A stretch of DNA of 64,000 nt. It comes from Rhabdobacter roseus (lineage in GTDB: Bacteria; Bacteroidota; Bacteroidia; Cytophagales; Spirosomataceae). Below are positions 1 through 8,503 of the stretch, piece by piece. Below the pieces are notes generated by a model. That model saw only the letters and a list, made by a program, of their open reading frames with translations, was not told the DNA's origin and did not search any database. The stretch spans positions 558,001 to 622,000 of the forward strand of contig NZ_JACHGF010000003.1 of assembly GCF_014202275.1 (NCBI RefSeq), read 5' to 3'. The translations under genes were made by a program, and so were the position numbers. The first letter of the stretch is position 1. Each line of letters starts with the position of its first letter.

Positions 1-317
1 GAACCTAAATGAAACGTACAAAAGATGAACGGTTTTTTAGCTTCGCCATCTATGAACGACATATTTCCTTCAAATGCTGACACATCACTGAGAGACATGA
101 TCTGTCGATCAAACGTCTCGAGGGCCAGATTTCGTTGTAGATTGACATACAGCGACTCATGCCTCGCCTCCGGTATTTTGGGCAAAAAATTAGTCAAGTT
201 AGCTGAAAACAAGCCTAGCTTAACGCAGTACCCTTCTTCGCGGCTAAGATCAAGGCGATCAAACGCCTCCACGTAATCGCGTACTGTATAGCGGTATTGG
301 TTGAATGCCTCTGTCAT
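1..317 (-). CDS. Acyltransferase-like protein, N-terminal part only
   Basis: This minus-strand reading frame starts at an ATG (complement of 315-317) and runs off the window edge after 105 residues. The N-terminal part begins MTEAFNQYRYTVRDYVEAFD and is mostly polar and helical in character. The last visible residues read KKPFIFCTFHLG, a hydrophobic strand ending in a histidine. This resembles the HxxxxD/E entry strand of lysophospholipid/lipid A acyltransferase-fold proteins, but the acidic residue lies outside the window. It starts 18 bases after the stop of a 61-residue peptide gene on the same strand, so the two are probably co-transcribed. The family assignment is an inference from one short motif; that the frame is coding is more certain. 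Confidence 0.5.
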   Translation of the reverse strand, partial: MTEAFNQYRYTVRDYVEAFDRLDLSREEGYCVKLGLFSANLTNFLPKIPEARHESLYVNLQRNLALETFDRQIMSLSDVSAFEGNMSFIDGEAKKPFIFCTFHLG

Positions 318-335
318 GATCGTGAGTGCTTCGCC

Positions 336-521
336 CTAGGCTATGGTCAACTTTTTGCTAAATGGCAGCTCAATCTGGATACCGTAGCAAGAATTCATAG
401 GATTAAAATCATCCTTTCCTTTGCTTGCTGCTAATAGGATGGTTTCTCCCTTAGCCTTGATCTTGTTGTTCTGGATGTAATTGGTCAGCGAACCTTTGGC
501 TTTGATGTCGAACGTTTTCAT
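336..521 (-). CDS. 61-residue small peptide, possible precursor peptide
   Basis: A short ORF starts at an ATG (complement of 519-521) and encodes 61 residues. The first half is lysine-rich and carries IKAKG twice (residues 6-10 and 21-25). The second half has a short hydrophobic run (ETILLAA), a single cysteine at residue 45 in NSCYGIQIELPF, and no signal peptide or membrane segment. An upstream in-frame TTG would add 13 residues but is a poorer start. It precedes the acyltransferase-like gene by 18 bases. Size, operon position and a lone cysteine near the C-terminus would fit a ribosomally made natural-product precursor, but no leader motif is recognised, so an ordinary small protein is equally possible. 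Confidence 0.45.
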   Translation of the reverse strand: MKTFDIKAKGSLTNYIQNNKIKAKGETILLAASKGKDDFNPMNSCYGIQIELPFSKKLTIA

Positions 522-617
522 GTTTTTTTGACTTTTTGAGTGAATGAACAGTTTTCTCAAAAGCCATGCATACCTGCAAATGAACTAGTGGCAGAAATCA
601 TGCACAACTTTCATTTG

Positions 618-625
618 CAAAGGTA
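618..625 (-). promoter_or_regulatory. Possible -7 element for the small peptide gene
   Basis: On the minus strand this reads TACCTTTG, matching the Bacteroidota TAnnTTTG -7 consensus, about 100 bases before the peptide ATG. No clear TTG -33 element is seen at the usual spacing, so this is tentative. Confidence 0.35.
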
Positions 626-782
626 GTTCGACGGGCTACGCTGGGTAATCGGCGTTTTTTTCTATATTCAGCTCATTTAGTAGTCATTTTTTACTAGTTT
701 TATCCGTATTTTCGTATTTCAATTGCTAAAAGTCCGTATTCAGGAGCATTATCAAGCTTGGTAACCCTGTCCCCGTTAAGCC

Positions 783-1766
783 ATGAGAGAGCTAGTCCTA
801 CAACGATCTTTCCTGAAAAAGCCATTTAATGGGGTCATTGCCTTGTTTATTATCGTGGCGCTGTTTGAAATGATCATTTGGGCGGTAAATCCTTCCGGCC
901 GAACTATATTTTATAGAGGATTTTTTCCTTATTTAGTAAATTGGTTTCTGGGTGTATATGCCCCTGAGATCATTACCTTATATATTCTATTTCTCCTCAT
1001 TAATGTCTATCATCGTATTTTTAAAATAAAGAAGGTGCGTCTTAACATCAAGCATCTACTTCTTTATGAATTTTCTTTTCTACCTCTCTTCCTAATATCC
1101 TACTATATTTTTATTCCTATCACGCTCCATGCTCGATTTCTGCTTAGACAATTTCCAAACTACCAGCTGGATATTTATGAGCGAGATTATCTACCTTATC
1201 TCTATAAAATCGATGCTTACTTTGTTTACCTCCCTTTTGTAGTGATTTTGGGGTACTTATTGTTGAACATTTCGCTGGTTATCGATTTTGTTCAGAGCTC
1301 CAGGGTACATCAGGAAAAGCTGGAAGAACTGAACGCCGAGATTTCAAATATAAGTGCCCCGGCCTCATCGGATAGTTATTTAAAGGTCATTGAAGCAAGA
1401 GGGCCAAACGGCGAAACACTGCTTAATGTCGATGAATGTTACCTTTTTGAGACTACGGGGCACGATCATAACGTTGAGCATGCAAATGGACGTTTCAGAG
1501 TATCAAAACCCTTGACGGTATTGGAAAACGAATTGGATCCTAAGATCTTCTTCCGGGGCAATCGAAACTACATTATCAATCTTAACTACCTGGACAGCTA
1601 CGCTTATTGGGAAAAAGGGAAGTACATTCTGTATAGCGATGTCTTACCCGATAAAGAACTCCTGATGCCCAGGGCGCGTATGCAGAGCTTTAAAGCGGCC
1701 CTCACAACCAACCGGGCGCTTGCTCCCAGCTTATCCCTTACTGAGGGGCTTTCAAGAAGCGTTTGA
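783..1766 (+). CDS. Membrane-anchored LytTR-family transcriptional regulator
   Basis: This 327-residue protein has about four predicted membrane segments in its first 170 residues (near 16-36, 50-75, 93-112 and 146-168). A short linker follows (EKLEELNAEISN), then a C-terminal LytTR DNA-binding domain from about 200 to 305. The domain carries the typical FFRGNRNYIINLNYLDSY stretch and a MPRARMQSFK end. It has no receiver domain, so it would be a membrane-tethered one-component regulator whose signal is unknown. It is divergent from the small-peptide operon, which it may control, and convergent with the LuxR-type gene, overlapping its 3' end by 29 bases. The gene is noticeably AT-richer than the core of the window. 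Confidence 0.82.
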   Translation: MRELVLQRSFLKKPFNGVIALFIIVALFEMIIWAVNPSGRTIFYRGFFPYLVNWFLGVYAPEIITLYILFLLINVYHRIFKIKKVRLNIKHLLLYEFSFLPLFLISYYIFIPITLHARFLLRQFPNYQLDIYERDYLPYLYKIDAYFVYLPFVVILGYLLLNISLVIDFVQSSRVHQEKLEELNAEISNISAPASSDSYLKVIEARGPNGETLLNVDECYLFETTGHDHNVEHANGRFRVSKPLTVLENELDPKIFFRGNRNYIINLNYLDSYAYWEKGKYILYSDVLPDKELLMPRARMQSFKAALTTNRALAPSLSLTEGLSRSV

Positions 1767-2430
1767 TGAGCAAGCTCTGCCTTAGCAACATCCTTCCACT
1801 ATCGAGGCAAAATTTCTGCGTGACGTTCTGTTTATGGGTCGCCAGGGTTCGGTAGCTTATATTCATTTTTTCGGCTATTTCCTGGCCCGGTAGTCCCTGG
1901 GTCATGTAATAGAGTACCTGACGCTCGCGCTTGGTCAGAGACTTGAGCATTTGCAGCGTCTCTGAGTCGGCTTCGGTAATACCCAGCTCTTGAATCAGCC
2001 CTTTGAAGCAAGAGCTATAATAGGTACGCTCCCGGCTCATGGACTGTAGGCACAGGTACAATTCATCGAGCTCATCTTCGGAGTGTAGGTAGGCGCTAAA
2101 ATCCGCTTCCAGTACATTGGCAATGTCGCCGGCATTTTGGGAGTTCACATAAAGCACCACTTTGGGCCGCTTCTTCATTTCGTTCAGGCTATCCACCAGC
2201 TGTTTCGCTTCTTTTCCTATAAGCCCTACTTCGGTGATCACACACTCCGGCTTCTTGGTTTGGATTTTACTGATGAGTTCATCCAGTTTGGATGCGCGCC
2301 CTACTACATCAAATCCTTCTCGCTTCAACAAACTACCCAGCACTTCACACGTAAAAGGTTCGGCCTTGGCCACCAGTACTGTGGTGTCCAATTTTCGCAA
2401 TGACCAGGCATCGGTCGAATCTTTTTTCAT
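1738..2430 (-). CDS. LuxR-type regulator with a degenerate receiver domain
   Basis: This 230-residue protein has a NarL/FixJ-like layout. A receiver-like fold covers about 14-130 and a LuxR helix-turn-helix about 163-228 (LTKRERQVLYYMTQG, then AEKMNISYRTLATHKQNV). The receiver lacks the usual residues. The acidic pair after the first strand is replaced (VLVAKAEPF), and the expected phospho-acceptor aspartate is a glutamate in VITEVGLIG. It is therefore unlikely to be switched by ordinary phosphotransfer. It could act constitutively, bind a ligand or respond to a protein partner. No kinase gene is adjacent. The 3' end overlaps that of the convergent LytTR gene. Confidence 0.8.
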   Translation of the reverse strand: MKKDSTDAWSLRKLDTTVLVAKAEPFTCEVLGSLLKREGFDVVGRASKLDELISKIQTKKPECVITEVGLIGKEAKQLVDSLNEMKKRPKVVLYVNSQNAGDIANVLEADFSAYLHSEDELDELYLCLQSMSRERTYYSSCFKGLIQELGITEADSETLQMLKSLTKRERQVLYYMTQGLPGQEIAEKMNISYRTLATHKQNVTQKFCLDSGRMLLRQSLLIKRFLKAPQ

Positions 2431-2590
2431 AATTTCGTTTAGCAGTTACATTTTTTGAACCCGTGACGAAATTATGACTTGAAACAGTATAATAATAACC
2501 CACATTCACGAAATCAACCATTTTATACGTGAAATCAACCATAAAGTTTGTCGGTGAAGCGCAGCTAGTTAGCAAGGGATACAACAAAAA

Positions 2591-2616
2591 TACCCGGTAC
2601 TGTTACGCACCGGGTA
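2591..2616 (-). terminator. Hairpin terminator after the NHL-repeat gene
   Basis: Arms TACCCGGT and ACCGGGTA pair over 8 bp around a 10-base loop. On the minus strand the hairpin is followed by TTTTTGTTG. It lies 25 bases beyond the end of the minus-strand NHL gene. Confidence 0.65.
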
Positions 2617-2640
2617 GCAAGCATAGATCTTCCTCAATTT

Positions 2641-3699
2641 TCAGACTCGCTCCAGCTTTACGGGGTAGGTTTTTTGGGCATTCCACTGGCAGATGTAGAT
2701 GTTCTCGTCCTGGTCTATGCACACATCGTGGCAGTGCATGAAGAGCGACTTCTCCTGAACCATCAACTGAAGCTCACCATTTTTGTACTCGGGTTTGGTG
2801 CCGCCGGGGTTGGAAATTACTTTATTGTTTTTGTCCAGGATGGTCACAAATCCGGAGTTGGGGGTTTGATTGAGGTAGCGCAACCGCGACCAGCATACGC
2901 CCGCGTACAAGGTATCTTGTTTGATCACGGGCCGACACACAAAAGCCCCGGGTAGAAAAATCGTGGACAGGTACTTGCCATCCAGCGTGAAACGCTTGAA
3001 GGAATTATGCACGCGGGAGGTTACCAGTACCGTAGGGTTGGCTTTGTCGCGGGTGTCGATGGCCACGCCGTGCGCCGTGGCAAATTGATGGTCGGCGTCA
3101 CCGGGGCCCCCAAACTTATCGATGTACTCGCCTTTCATGCTGTAACGAAGTACCCACTGCGAGCCGTAGCCGTCGGCAATGTAGATGGTGCCGTCGGGCC
3201 CAATGGCCGTTTCGGTGGGTTTGAAAGCCATCTTTTCTTCGTATGCCCCTACTTTAGAAGGGTGCTCTATGGTGAGAAGTACCTTACCCTTCAGGTCGGT
3301 CTTGAATACCTTTCCTAAGTTAGGATCACAGATAAACAGAAATTCCTCGCCGTTGGCGTTCCAGAGGGTGAGGCCGTGCCCACCGGGAAAATCGTGCCCC
3401 CAGCTATCGAGTAGCTTCCCGGACCGGTCGTAAATCAGGATGTTGTTCTTTACTTCGTCGCCCACCATGATGAGCCTGCCCTGGCTATCCTGCACCATTT
3501 CGTGGCAGTTGTTGACCGGAAATTTCGAGGCATCGAGCTTGCCCCAGCTTTGTTGTACACGGTAGCGGTGCGAGCCGTGCCCGATGATCTCGCCATCGGC
3601 TTTGGGTTTAGCGTTCAAGATATAAAAGGGTTTAAAGGAAAGTACTGCGGCACTAGCCGCTACTAGCTTGGTGAATTGTCGGCGGGAGCTTTTTTCCAT
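2641..3699 (-). CDS. Tat-exported NHL-repeat beta-propeller protein
   Basis: This 352-residue protein opens with a twin-arginine signal (SSRRQFTKLVAASAAVLSF), so it is probably exported folded to the periplasm. The rest is a run of propeller blades of NHL type. Each blade has a GRLIMVGDE or GTIYIADGYG-like strand pair with an aspartate-glycine turn, for example near IGPDGTIYIADG and CIDQDENIYICQW. Relatives are annotated as six-bladed propellers or peptidylglycine monooxygenase-like proteins. There is no copper monooxygenase domain here, so an enzymatic role is unsupported. It is more likely a binding or scaffold propeller. It lies downstream of the DUF3667 gene on the same strand. Confidence 0.8.
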   Translation of the reverse strand: MEKSSRRQFTKLVAASAAVLSFKPFYILNAKPKADGEIIGHGSHRYRVQQSWGKLDASKFPVNNCHEMVQDSQGRLIMVGDEVKNNILIYDRSGKLLDSWGHDFPGGHGLTLWNANGEEFLFICDPNLGKVFKTDLKGKVLLTIEHPSKVGAYEEKMAFKPTETAIGPDGTIYIADGYGSQWVLRYSMKGEYIDKFGGPGDADHQFATAHGVAIDTRDKANPTVLVTSRVHNSFKRFTLDGKYLSTIFLPGAFVCRPVIKQDTLYAGVCWSRLRYLNQTPNSGFVTILDKNNKVISNPGGTKPEYKNGELQLMVQEKSLFMHCHDVCIDQDENIYICQWNAQKTYPVKLERV

Positions 3700-3765
3700 T
3701 AGAAAGGTACTTCGTTTTTTTAGTAAAGAATTGCTTAGCCGTTTTCTCCTGTATTGAACTAAAAA

Positions 3766-4488
3766 TCATGTTAAAAACATAAAATAAATCCACAGCATCA
3801 GGGATATAAAAAGGGTAATGGTAACTTGGGTAAGAAACAGCGTGAGCAGGCTCTTTAAAGTGACTACGTAAAGCTTCCCGCCATAAAACTGATAAAAGGC
3901 CCAGGTGCTGAAGGCTACCCAAATGGCCATGTATAGCCCTAGCATTAGGTAGTAGTACTCGCGGTAAAACACGATCAAGGGCGTGAACAGAAAAAGGAAA
4001 AAGACAATCCGAAAACCACCCAGGAAGGCGTGCAGCGTCAGATTTTCGGCGTAGTTGTAGCCGCTTTTGCGAAAAAGCAACCAGCTAAACAGCGCCGAAA
4101 CGGGCACGGCCACGAAAAAGATCAGGTTGATGTGCTTGTTTATGAGGGCCGAAGCTTTGTTTGGCGCTTCGGGAGCCATATCCATGAGGTGAAAGTACCC
4201 GGTCACAAAGGTCGAAACGGCAACCGAAAGTACCAGAAAGTTGAAAGGGTTGAAGTACTTTTTACGCTTCCCTGCTACGTACTCCTTTACCACGATTCCC
4301 GGCCGGAGCGCCATCAGCTTCATCAGGTGAAAGATCCCTTTGTCAGCGTGAATCACGGCGTGTACAACCTCGTGCATAATATGGGGCATGTCGAGCCGAT
4401 GCACATGGGCCGCCTGTCCGCAATGAGAGCAAAAATCGCTTTGCTGGCCCAAGGGGGCGTCACAGTTTTTACAGGAAGAGGGGTTCAT
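3766..4488 (-). CDS. DUF3667 membrane protein with N-terminal zinc ribbon
   Basis: The 240-residue product begins with a zinc-ribbon motif of two CxxC knuckles (C6/C9 and C21/C24, CKNCDAPLG and FCSHCGQ). A conserved stretch (IMHEVVHAVIHADKG, then LRPGIVVKEYVAGKRKKYFNPF) identifies DUF3667, a family common in Bacteroidota. About five hydrophobic segments follow from residue 85 onward. Function is unknown; a zinc-binding inner-membrane protein is the safest description. It sits between the NHL-propeller gene and the DUF1501 gene, all on the minus strand, but with gaps of 47-66 bases, so co-transcription is possible and not certain. Confidence 0.82.
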   Translation of the reverse strand: MNPSSCKNCDAPLGQQSDFCSHCGQAAHVHRLDMPHIMHEVVHAVIHADKGIFHLMKLMALRPGIVVKEYVAGKRKKYFNPFNFLVLSVAVSTFVTGYFHLMDMAPEAPNKASALINKHINLIFFVAVPVSALFSWLLFRKSGYNYAENLTLHAFLGGFRIVFFLFLFTPLIVFYREYYYLMLGLYMAIWVAFSTWAFYQFYGGKLYVVTLKSLLTLFLTQVTITLFISLMLWIYFMFLT

Positions 4489-4535
4489 GGGTAGCTTACT
4501 GCATTTTTCTTCAAAAGATAAGAAAAAAATGGCTC

Positions 4536-6008
4536 CTACGCCAGAATCGGTTTCACTACTTTTCCGTGCACATCCGTGAGGCGAAAATTACGACCCTGAA
4601 AGGGGTAGGTGAGCTTTTCGTGGTCAAAACCCAGGAGGTGCAGAATGGTGGCCTGGAGGTCGTGCACGTGTACGCGGTCCTTCACGCCGTAATACCCGAT
4701 CTCGTCGGTTTCGCCAAAGCTAAAGCCTTGCTTCACTCCGCCGCCCGCCATCCACATGGTGAAGGCCTCTTTGTGGTGGTCGCGCCCGCGGTAGGGGGCT
4801 TTTTTGCCGCCCCGGTTCTCGGCCATGGGCGTTCGGCCAAATTCTCCGCCCCATACTACCAGCGTATCGTCCAGTAGTCCGCGCTGCTTGAGGTCGGTGA
4901 GCAGCGCCGTAGTGGCCTGGTCGGTTTCGCGGCAACGGTTCACGAAGCCTATCTCCAGGGCTTCGTTCTGGCTGCTGCCGTGCGTGTCCCAGTCGGCGTG
5001 GTAGAGTTGGATAAAACGCACGCCACGCTCCGCCAGCCGACGCGCCAGCAGGCAGTTGTTGGCGTACGAATTTTGGCCGGGCGTAGTACCGTAGAGCTGG
5101 TGAATGTAGTCGGGCTCACGCGTAATGTCCATCGCCTCCGGCACGGTAGTTTGCATCCGGAAGGCCAATTCGTACTGTTCGATCCGGGCCAGGATCTCAG
5201 GGTCGCCCATTTCCTGGTGCTGCACCCGGTTGATCTCGCTGATGGTTTGGATGGCGGCTTTCCGCAAATCGCGCGGCATTCCTTTTGGATCACCAATGTA
5301 CAGGACGGGATCACCCTCCGAGCGGCATTGTACACCCTGGTACTGTGAGGGCAAAAAGCCACTCCCCCAAATACTCTTGCCCGCGCTGGGGATGGCGTCG
5401 CCGGAAGCCAGTACGATAAAACCCGGCAAATTGGCGTTCTCGGTACCCAGGCCGTAGGTCACCCAGGAGCCAAAGCTGGGCCGCCCCGTGCGCGGCCCGC
5501 CCGTATGCATAAAAAGCTGCGCGGGCGCGTGGTTGAACTCATCGGTGTGCATGGCCCGCAGGAAGGTCACCTCGTCTACGGCGCTCTGGAAGTAGGGCAT
5601 GTGGTGCGACACCCAGCTACCCGTTTGCCCATACTGCTCAAACTCGGCGTAGGGACCCAGCATTTGGGGGGTACCTACGATAAAAGCGAAGCGCTTGCCT
5701 TCCAGCAGCGACTGCGGGCAATCCTTCCCGTCCAGATCGCGGAGCAAGGGCTTGTTTTCAAAGAGCTCAAGTTGCGAGGGCGCTCCCGACATGTGCAGGA
5801 AGATGACCCGCTTGGCCTTGGGCGCAAAGTGGCTGAGCCGGAAGCTGTCTTTGGAGTCGGTAGAGGTACTTTTCGTAAAGGCATCGCAGCCCATTAGCAT
5901 CCCACCCAGCGCCATAGCACCCACGTGGCCGATACTCTGTTGCAGAAAATAGCGGCGGGTCGTGGCCTCCCGCTCTGCCTTCTCTACTTCCTTTAATAGC
6001 TTTTCCAT
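4536..6008 (-). CDS. DUF1501 sulfatase-like protein
   Basis: This 490-residue protein carries a twin-arginine-like N-terminus (TTRRYFLQQSIGHVGAMALGG, R18-R19) with a cysteine at 41 after GMLMG, so it is probably exported and perhaps lipid-anchored. The body is a DUF1501 domain related to the alkaline phosphatase/sulfatase fold, with RVIFLHMSGAPSQLELFE, the WGGEFGRTPMAE block and the GRDHHKEAFTMWMAGGG block. DUF1501 proteins typically pair with a PSCyt/DUF1549/DUF1553 cytochrome protein, and exactly that gene lies 69 bases upstream on the same strand. Such pairs are abundant in Planctomycetes and occur in Cytophagales. Substrate and reaction are not established. Confidence 0.88.
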   Translation of the reverse strand: MEKLLKEVEKAEREATTRRYFLQQSIGHVGAMALGGMLMGCDAFTKSTSTDSKDSFRLSHFAPKAKRVIFLHMSGAPSQLELFENKPLLRDLDGKDCPQSLLEGKRFAFIVGTPQMLGPYAEFEQYGQTGSWVSHHMPYFQSAVDEVTFLRAMHTDEFNHAPAQLFMHTGGPRTGRPSFGSWVTYGLGTENANLPGFIVLASGDAIPSAGKSIWGSGFLPSQYQGVQCRSEGDPVLYIGDPKGMPRDLRKAAIQTISEINRVQHQEMGDPEILARIEQYELAFRMQTTVPEAMDITREPDYIHQLYGTTPGQNSYANNCLLARRLAERGVRFIQLYHADWDTHGSSQNEALEIGFVNRCRETDQATTALLTDLKQRGLLDDTLVVWGGEFGRTPMAENRGGKKAPYRGRDHHKEAFTMWMAGGGVKQGFSFGETDEIGYYGVKDRVHVHDLQATILHLLGFDHEKLTYPFQGRNFRLTDVHGKVVKPILA

Positions 6009-6077
6009 AGGGTACCTTCGTACGATCCTTTCAAAAAAAAATCCAGCGGGAGGTACCTTGGAAAGTACCTTTCCCTA

Positions 6078-8375
6078 TTATTGCTTGGTCACTACCTCAT
6101 CCAGGTTCAGCATGACGTTAGCTGTGGCCTTGAGCGCCGCCAGGTGGGGCGTTTTAGGGTACCCCAGCGCCAGAAACTCCCGTACATCGGCGGGCGACTG
6201 GCGGTAGTGCCGGATCGAGCGCTGGTAGTAGCTTTCCAGCAGGGCCAGGCGCTCGGTGCTTGGTGCGTAGCCCATCAGGCGCTCATAGCCCGCTTTTATA
6301 TTTTCCCGCGGATGAAACCCTTTTTCCTGCTTCATTTGCCAGGCTAAGCCTTCGGCCGCTTCCAGGTACACCGGATCGTTGAGCGTTACGAGCGCTTGCA
6401 AGGGCGTGTTGGTACGTACCCGCCTCGACACGCACAGCTCCCGGCTGGGGGCGTCGAAGGTGGTGAAGGAGGGGTACGGGCTCGACTTCCGCCAGTAGGT
6501 ATAAAGCGCGCGGCGGTAGCGGTCTTCGTTTTCAGCGGTGCGCCAGCGCATTACGTTCCGGATCACTTGCCACACGCCGTCCGGCTGGGGGGGCATCACG
6601 CTGGGGCCGTACATCTTGGCAGACAGCAAGGATGAGGCCGTCAGGGCCTGGTCACGTACCTGCTCCGCCGTGAGCCGCACGCGGGGCCCGCGCGCCAGGT
6701 ATAAGTTGTAGGGATCTTTCTCAAGCACTGGGGTACTTACCTCCGAAGCTTGCCGGTACGTGGCCGACAGCACCATCTCCCGCAGCAGTTGCTTCACGCT
6801 CCAGCCGTGCTCGTTCTGAAACCGCAGCGCCAGCCAGTCCAGCAGCTCAGGGTGCGTGGGCTTGGCGCCCTGGGTGCCCAAGTCTTCCAGGGTTTCTACC
6901 AGTCCCCGGCCAAACAGCTGCTCCCAGTAGCGATTAACCATCACCCGGGCCGTCAGCGGATTTTGGGTACTTACCAGCCATTGGGCCAGTCCCAACCTGT
7001 TTTTAGGAAAGTCTTTGGGTAGTTGCGAGAGCGTTTTGGGCGTTTGCGGAAATACCTCCTTGCCATGGACCATCCAGTTGCCCCGCGTAAAGACGTACGT
7101 GCGGCGGGTACTGTCGGCGGGCAGTTCTTCCATGACGGGCGTGCGGGAGGGGCGGATCTGGCTCAGCTTTTCCTGCGCCATCAGGTACTCCCGGCTCGTT
7201 GTGTCGCTATGGGTACTTAGAAAAGCCAGCAGTTCCTCCTTTCGTCGCTGCTGTATGCCCGACAGCTCCCGCAGCGTGGGGCGGTCACTGGTATGATCGG
7301 TATCGGCGGAGGTATTGAAGAACGCCATGAGCTGGTAGTAGTCCTTGTGCGGAAAAGGATCGTAGGGGTGGCTGTGGCACTGCACGCAGGCCATGGTAGT
7401 TCCCTGCCACACTTCCATCGTGGTGTTCACGCGGTCGATCACCGCCACAACGCGAAACTCCTCGTCGTCGGTACCTCCTTCGTCGTTGGTGTTGGTATTG
7501 CGGTGAAAAGCCGTAGCGATGCGCTGGTCCACGCTGGGCTGAGGCAGCAGGTCTCCGGCCAGTTGCTCAATGGTGAAGCGGTCAAAGGGCATATCCTGGT
7601 TGAAGGCCTCAATGACCCAGTCGCGGTACTGCCAAATGTCGCGGTGGCGGTCTTTCTGGTAGCCCTGCGAATCACCGTAGCGGGCCAGATCCAGCCACAT
7701 GGCGGCCCAGCGCTCGCCGTAAGCCGGAGCGGCCAGCAGCCGATCCACTACTTTTTCGTAGGCCTGGCCGGAGTGATCATTTTGGAAGGCCTGGTACTCG
7801 GCGGGTGTGGGGGCCAGCCCCGTGAGGTCGAGCGTGACGCGCCGGAGCAACGAAGCCTTATCGGCCTCGCGGGAAGGGCTGAGGTCCTGCTCTTTGAGTT
7901 TCTTAAAAATAAAGTGGTCCAGGTCATTTTCGGGCCAGAGCGAAAGCACGAAGGGTACTTTCTGTGGCTGTGGCGGAACGTAGGCCCAGTGCGTTTCCCA
8001 TTCGGCACCTTCTTTGACCCAGCGCTCCAGCAGGTCGATCTGCTCCTCCGATAGCGCCGGGGCTTTCAGCGGCATCCGGTCGTCGGGATCGTGCGACTTG
8101 ATGCGGGCGATCAGCTCGCTCTGCTCCGGGTAACCAGGCACAATACAAGGTTTACCGGACTTCCCCTTGGCCAGCGCGCTTTCGCGGTACAGCAAACTGA
8201 TGTTTCCCTGCGTTTTGACGCCCCCGTGGCAGCCCGTGCAATTCGCGTTTAAGATCGGGCGTATCTGGCTATTGAAGTCCACCTCCCCTCCTCCCCACCA
8301 TTGCCAGGCACTGAGGGTGCAAACGACCGTAATCAACAGGCCGGTAGTCAGGATCGTGACCTTTGTTCGTGCCAT
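6078..8375 (-). CDS. PSCyt1-DUF1549-DUF1553 cytochrome c domain protein
   Basis: The 765-residue protein has an N-terminal membrane or signal segment (residues 5-26), then a planctomycete-type cytochrome c domain with the haem motif CTGCH at 46-50. A DUF1549 (PSCyt2) domain covers about 135-345 and contains a second CxxCH near residue 330 (CVQCH). A DUF1553 (PSD1) domain covers about 470-735, with [20 protein letters not shown] and [12 protein letters not shown]. It is on the compact side because no LamG or other insert separates the two halves. With the DUF1501 gene 69 bases downstream it forms a typical two-gene periplasmic redox/hydrolase module whose substrate is unknown. Confidence 0.88.
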   Translation of the reverse strand: MARTKVTILTTGLLITVVCTLSAWQWWGGGEVDFNSQIRPILNANCTGCHGGVKTQGNISLLYRESALAKGKSGKPCIVPGYPEQSELIARIKSHDPDDRMPLKAPALSEEQIDLLERWVKEGAEWETHWAYVPPQPQKVPFVLSLWPENDLDHFIFKKLKEQDLSPSREADKASLLRRVTLDLTGLAPTPAEYQAFQNDHSGQAYEKVVDRLLAAPAYGERWAAMWLDLARYGDSQGYQKDRHRDIWQYRDWVIEAFNQDMPFDRFTIEQLAGDLLPQPSVDQRIATAFHRNTNTNDEGGTDDEEFRVVAVIDRVNTTMEVWQGTTMACVQCHSHPYDPFPHKDYYQLMAFFNTSADTDHTSDRPTLRELSGIQQRRKEELLAFLSTHSDTTSREYLMAQEKLSQIRPSRTPVMEELPADSTRRTYVFTRGNWMVHGKEVFPQTPKTLSQLPKDFPKNRLGLAQWLVSTQNPLTARVMVNRYWEQLFGRGLVETLEDLGTQGAKPTHPELLDWLALRFQNEHGWSVKQLLREMVLSATYRQASEVSTPVLEKDPYNLYLARGPRVRLTAEQVRDQALTASSLLSAKMYGPSVMPPQPDGVWQVIRNVMRWRTAENEDRYRRALYTYWRKSSPYPSFTTFDAPSRELCVSRRVRTNTPLQALVTLNDPVYLEAAEGLAWQMKQEKGFHPRENIKAGYERLMGYAPSTERLALLESYYQRSIRHYRQSPADVREFLALGYPKTPHLAALKATANVMLNLDEVVTKQ

Positions 8376-8503
8376 ACCTACCTTTATAAGTTTACTTTAC
8401 AAAGTTATGCAATCGGTTGCTCAGTTGAAACCCATTCATTCGAGTACCTTTTAGATTTTAGTATAACTAAAGAAAAAAGTCTCTATTTATACTCTAATGG
8501 GTA

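Noticed and set aside
25-276. 83-codon plus-strand ORF at the left edge
   Set aside because: It lies opposite the minus-strand frame that ends in the acyltransferase-like motif and has no domain of its own.
7293-8054. Long plus-strand ORF (253 codons) opposite the PSCyt/DUF1553 gene
   Set aside because: It is antisense to a gene with clear conserved domains and haem motifs, and its translation shows no recognisable domain; GC-rich coding DNA often leaves such open antisense frames.
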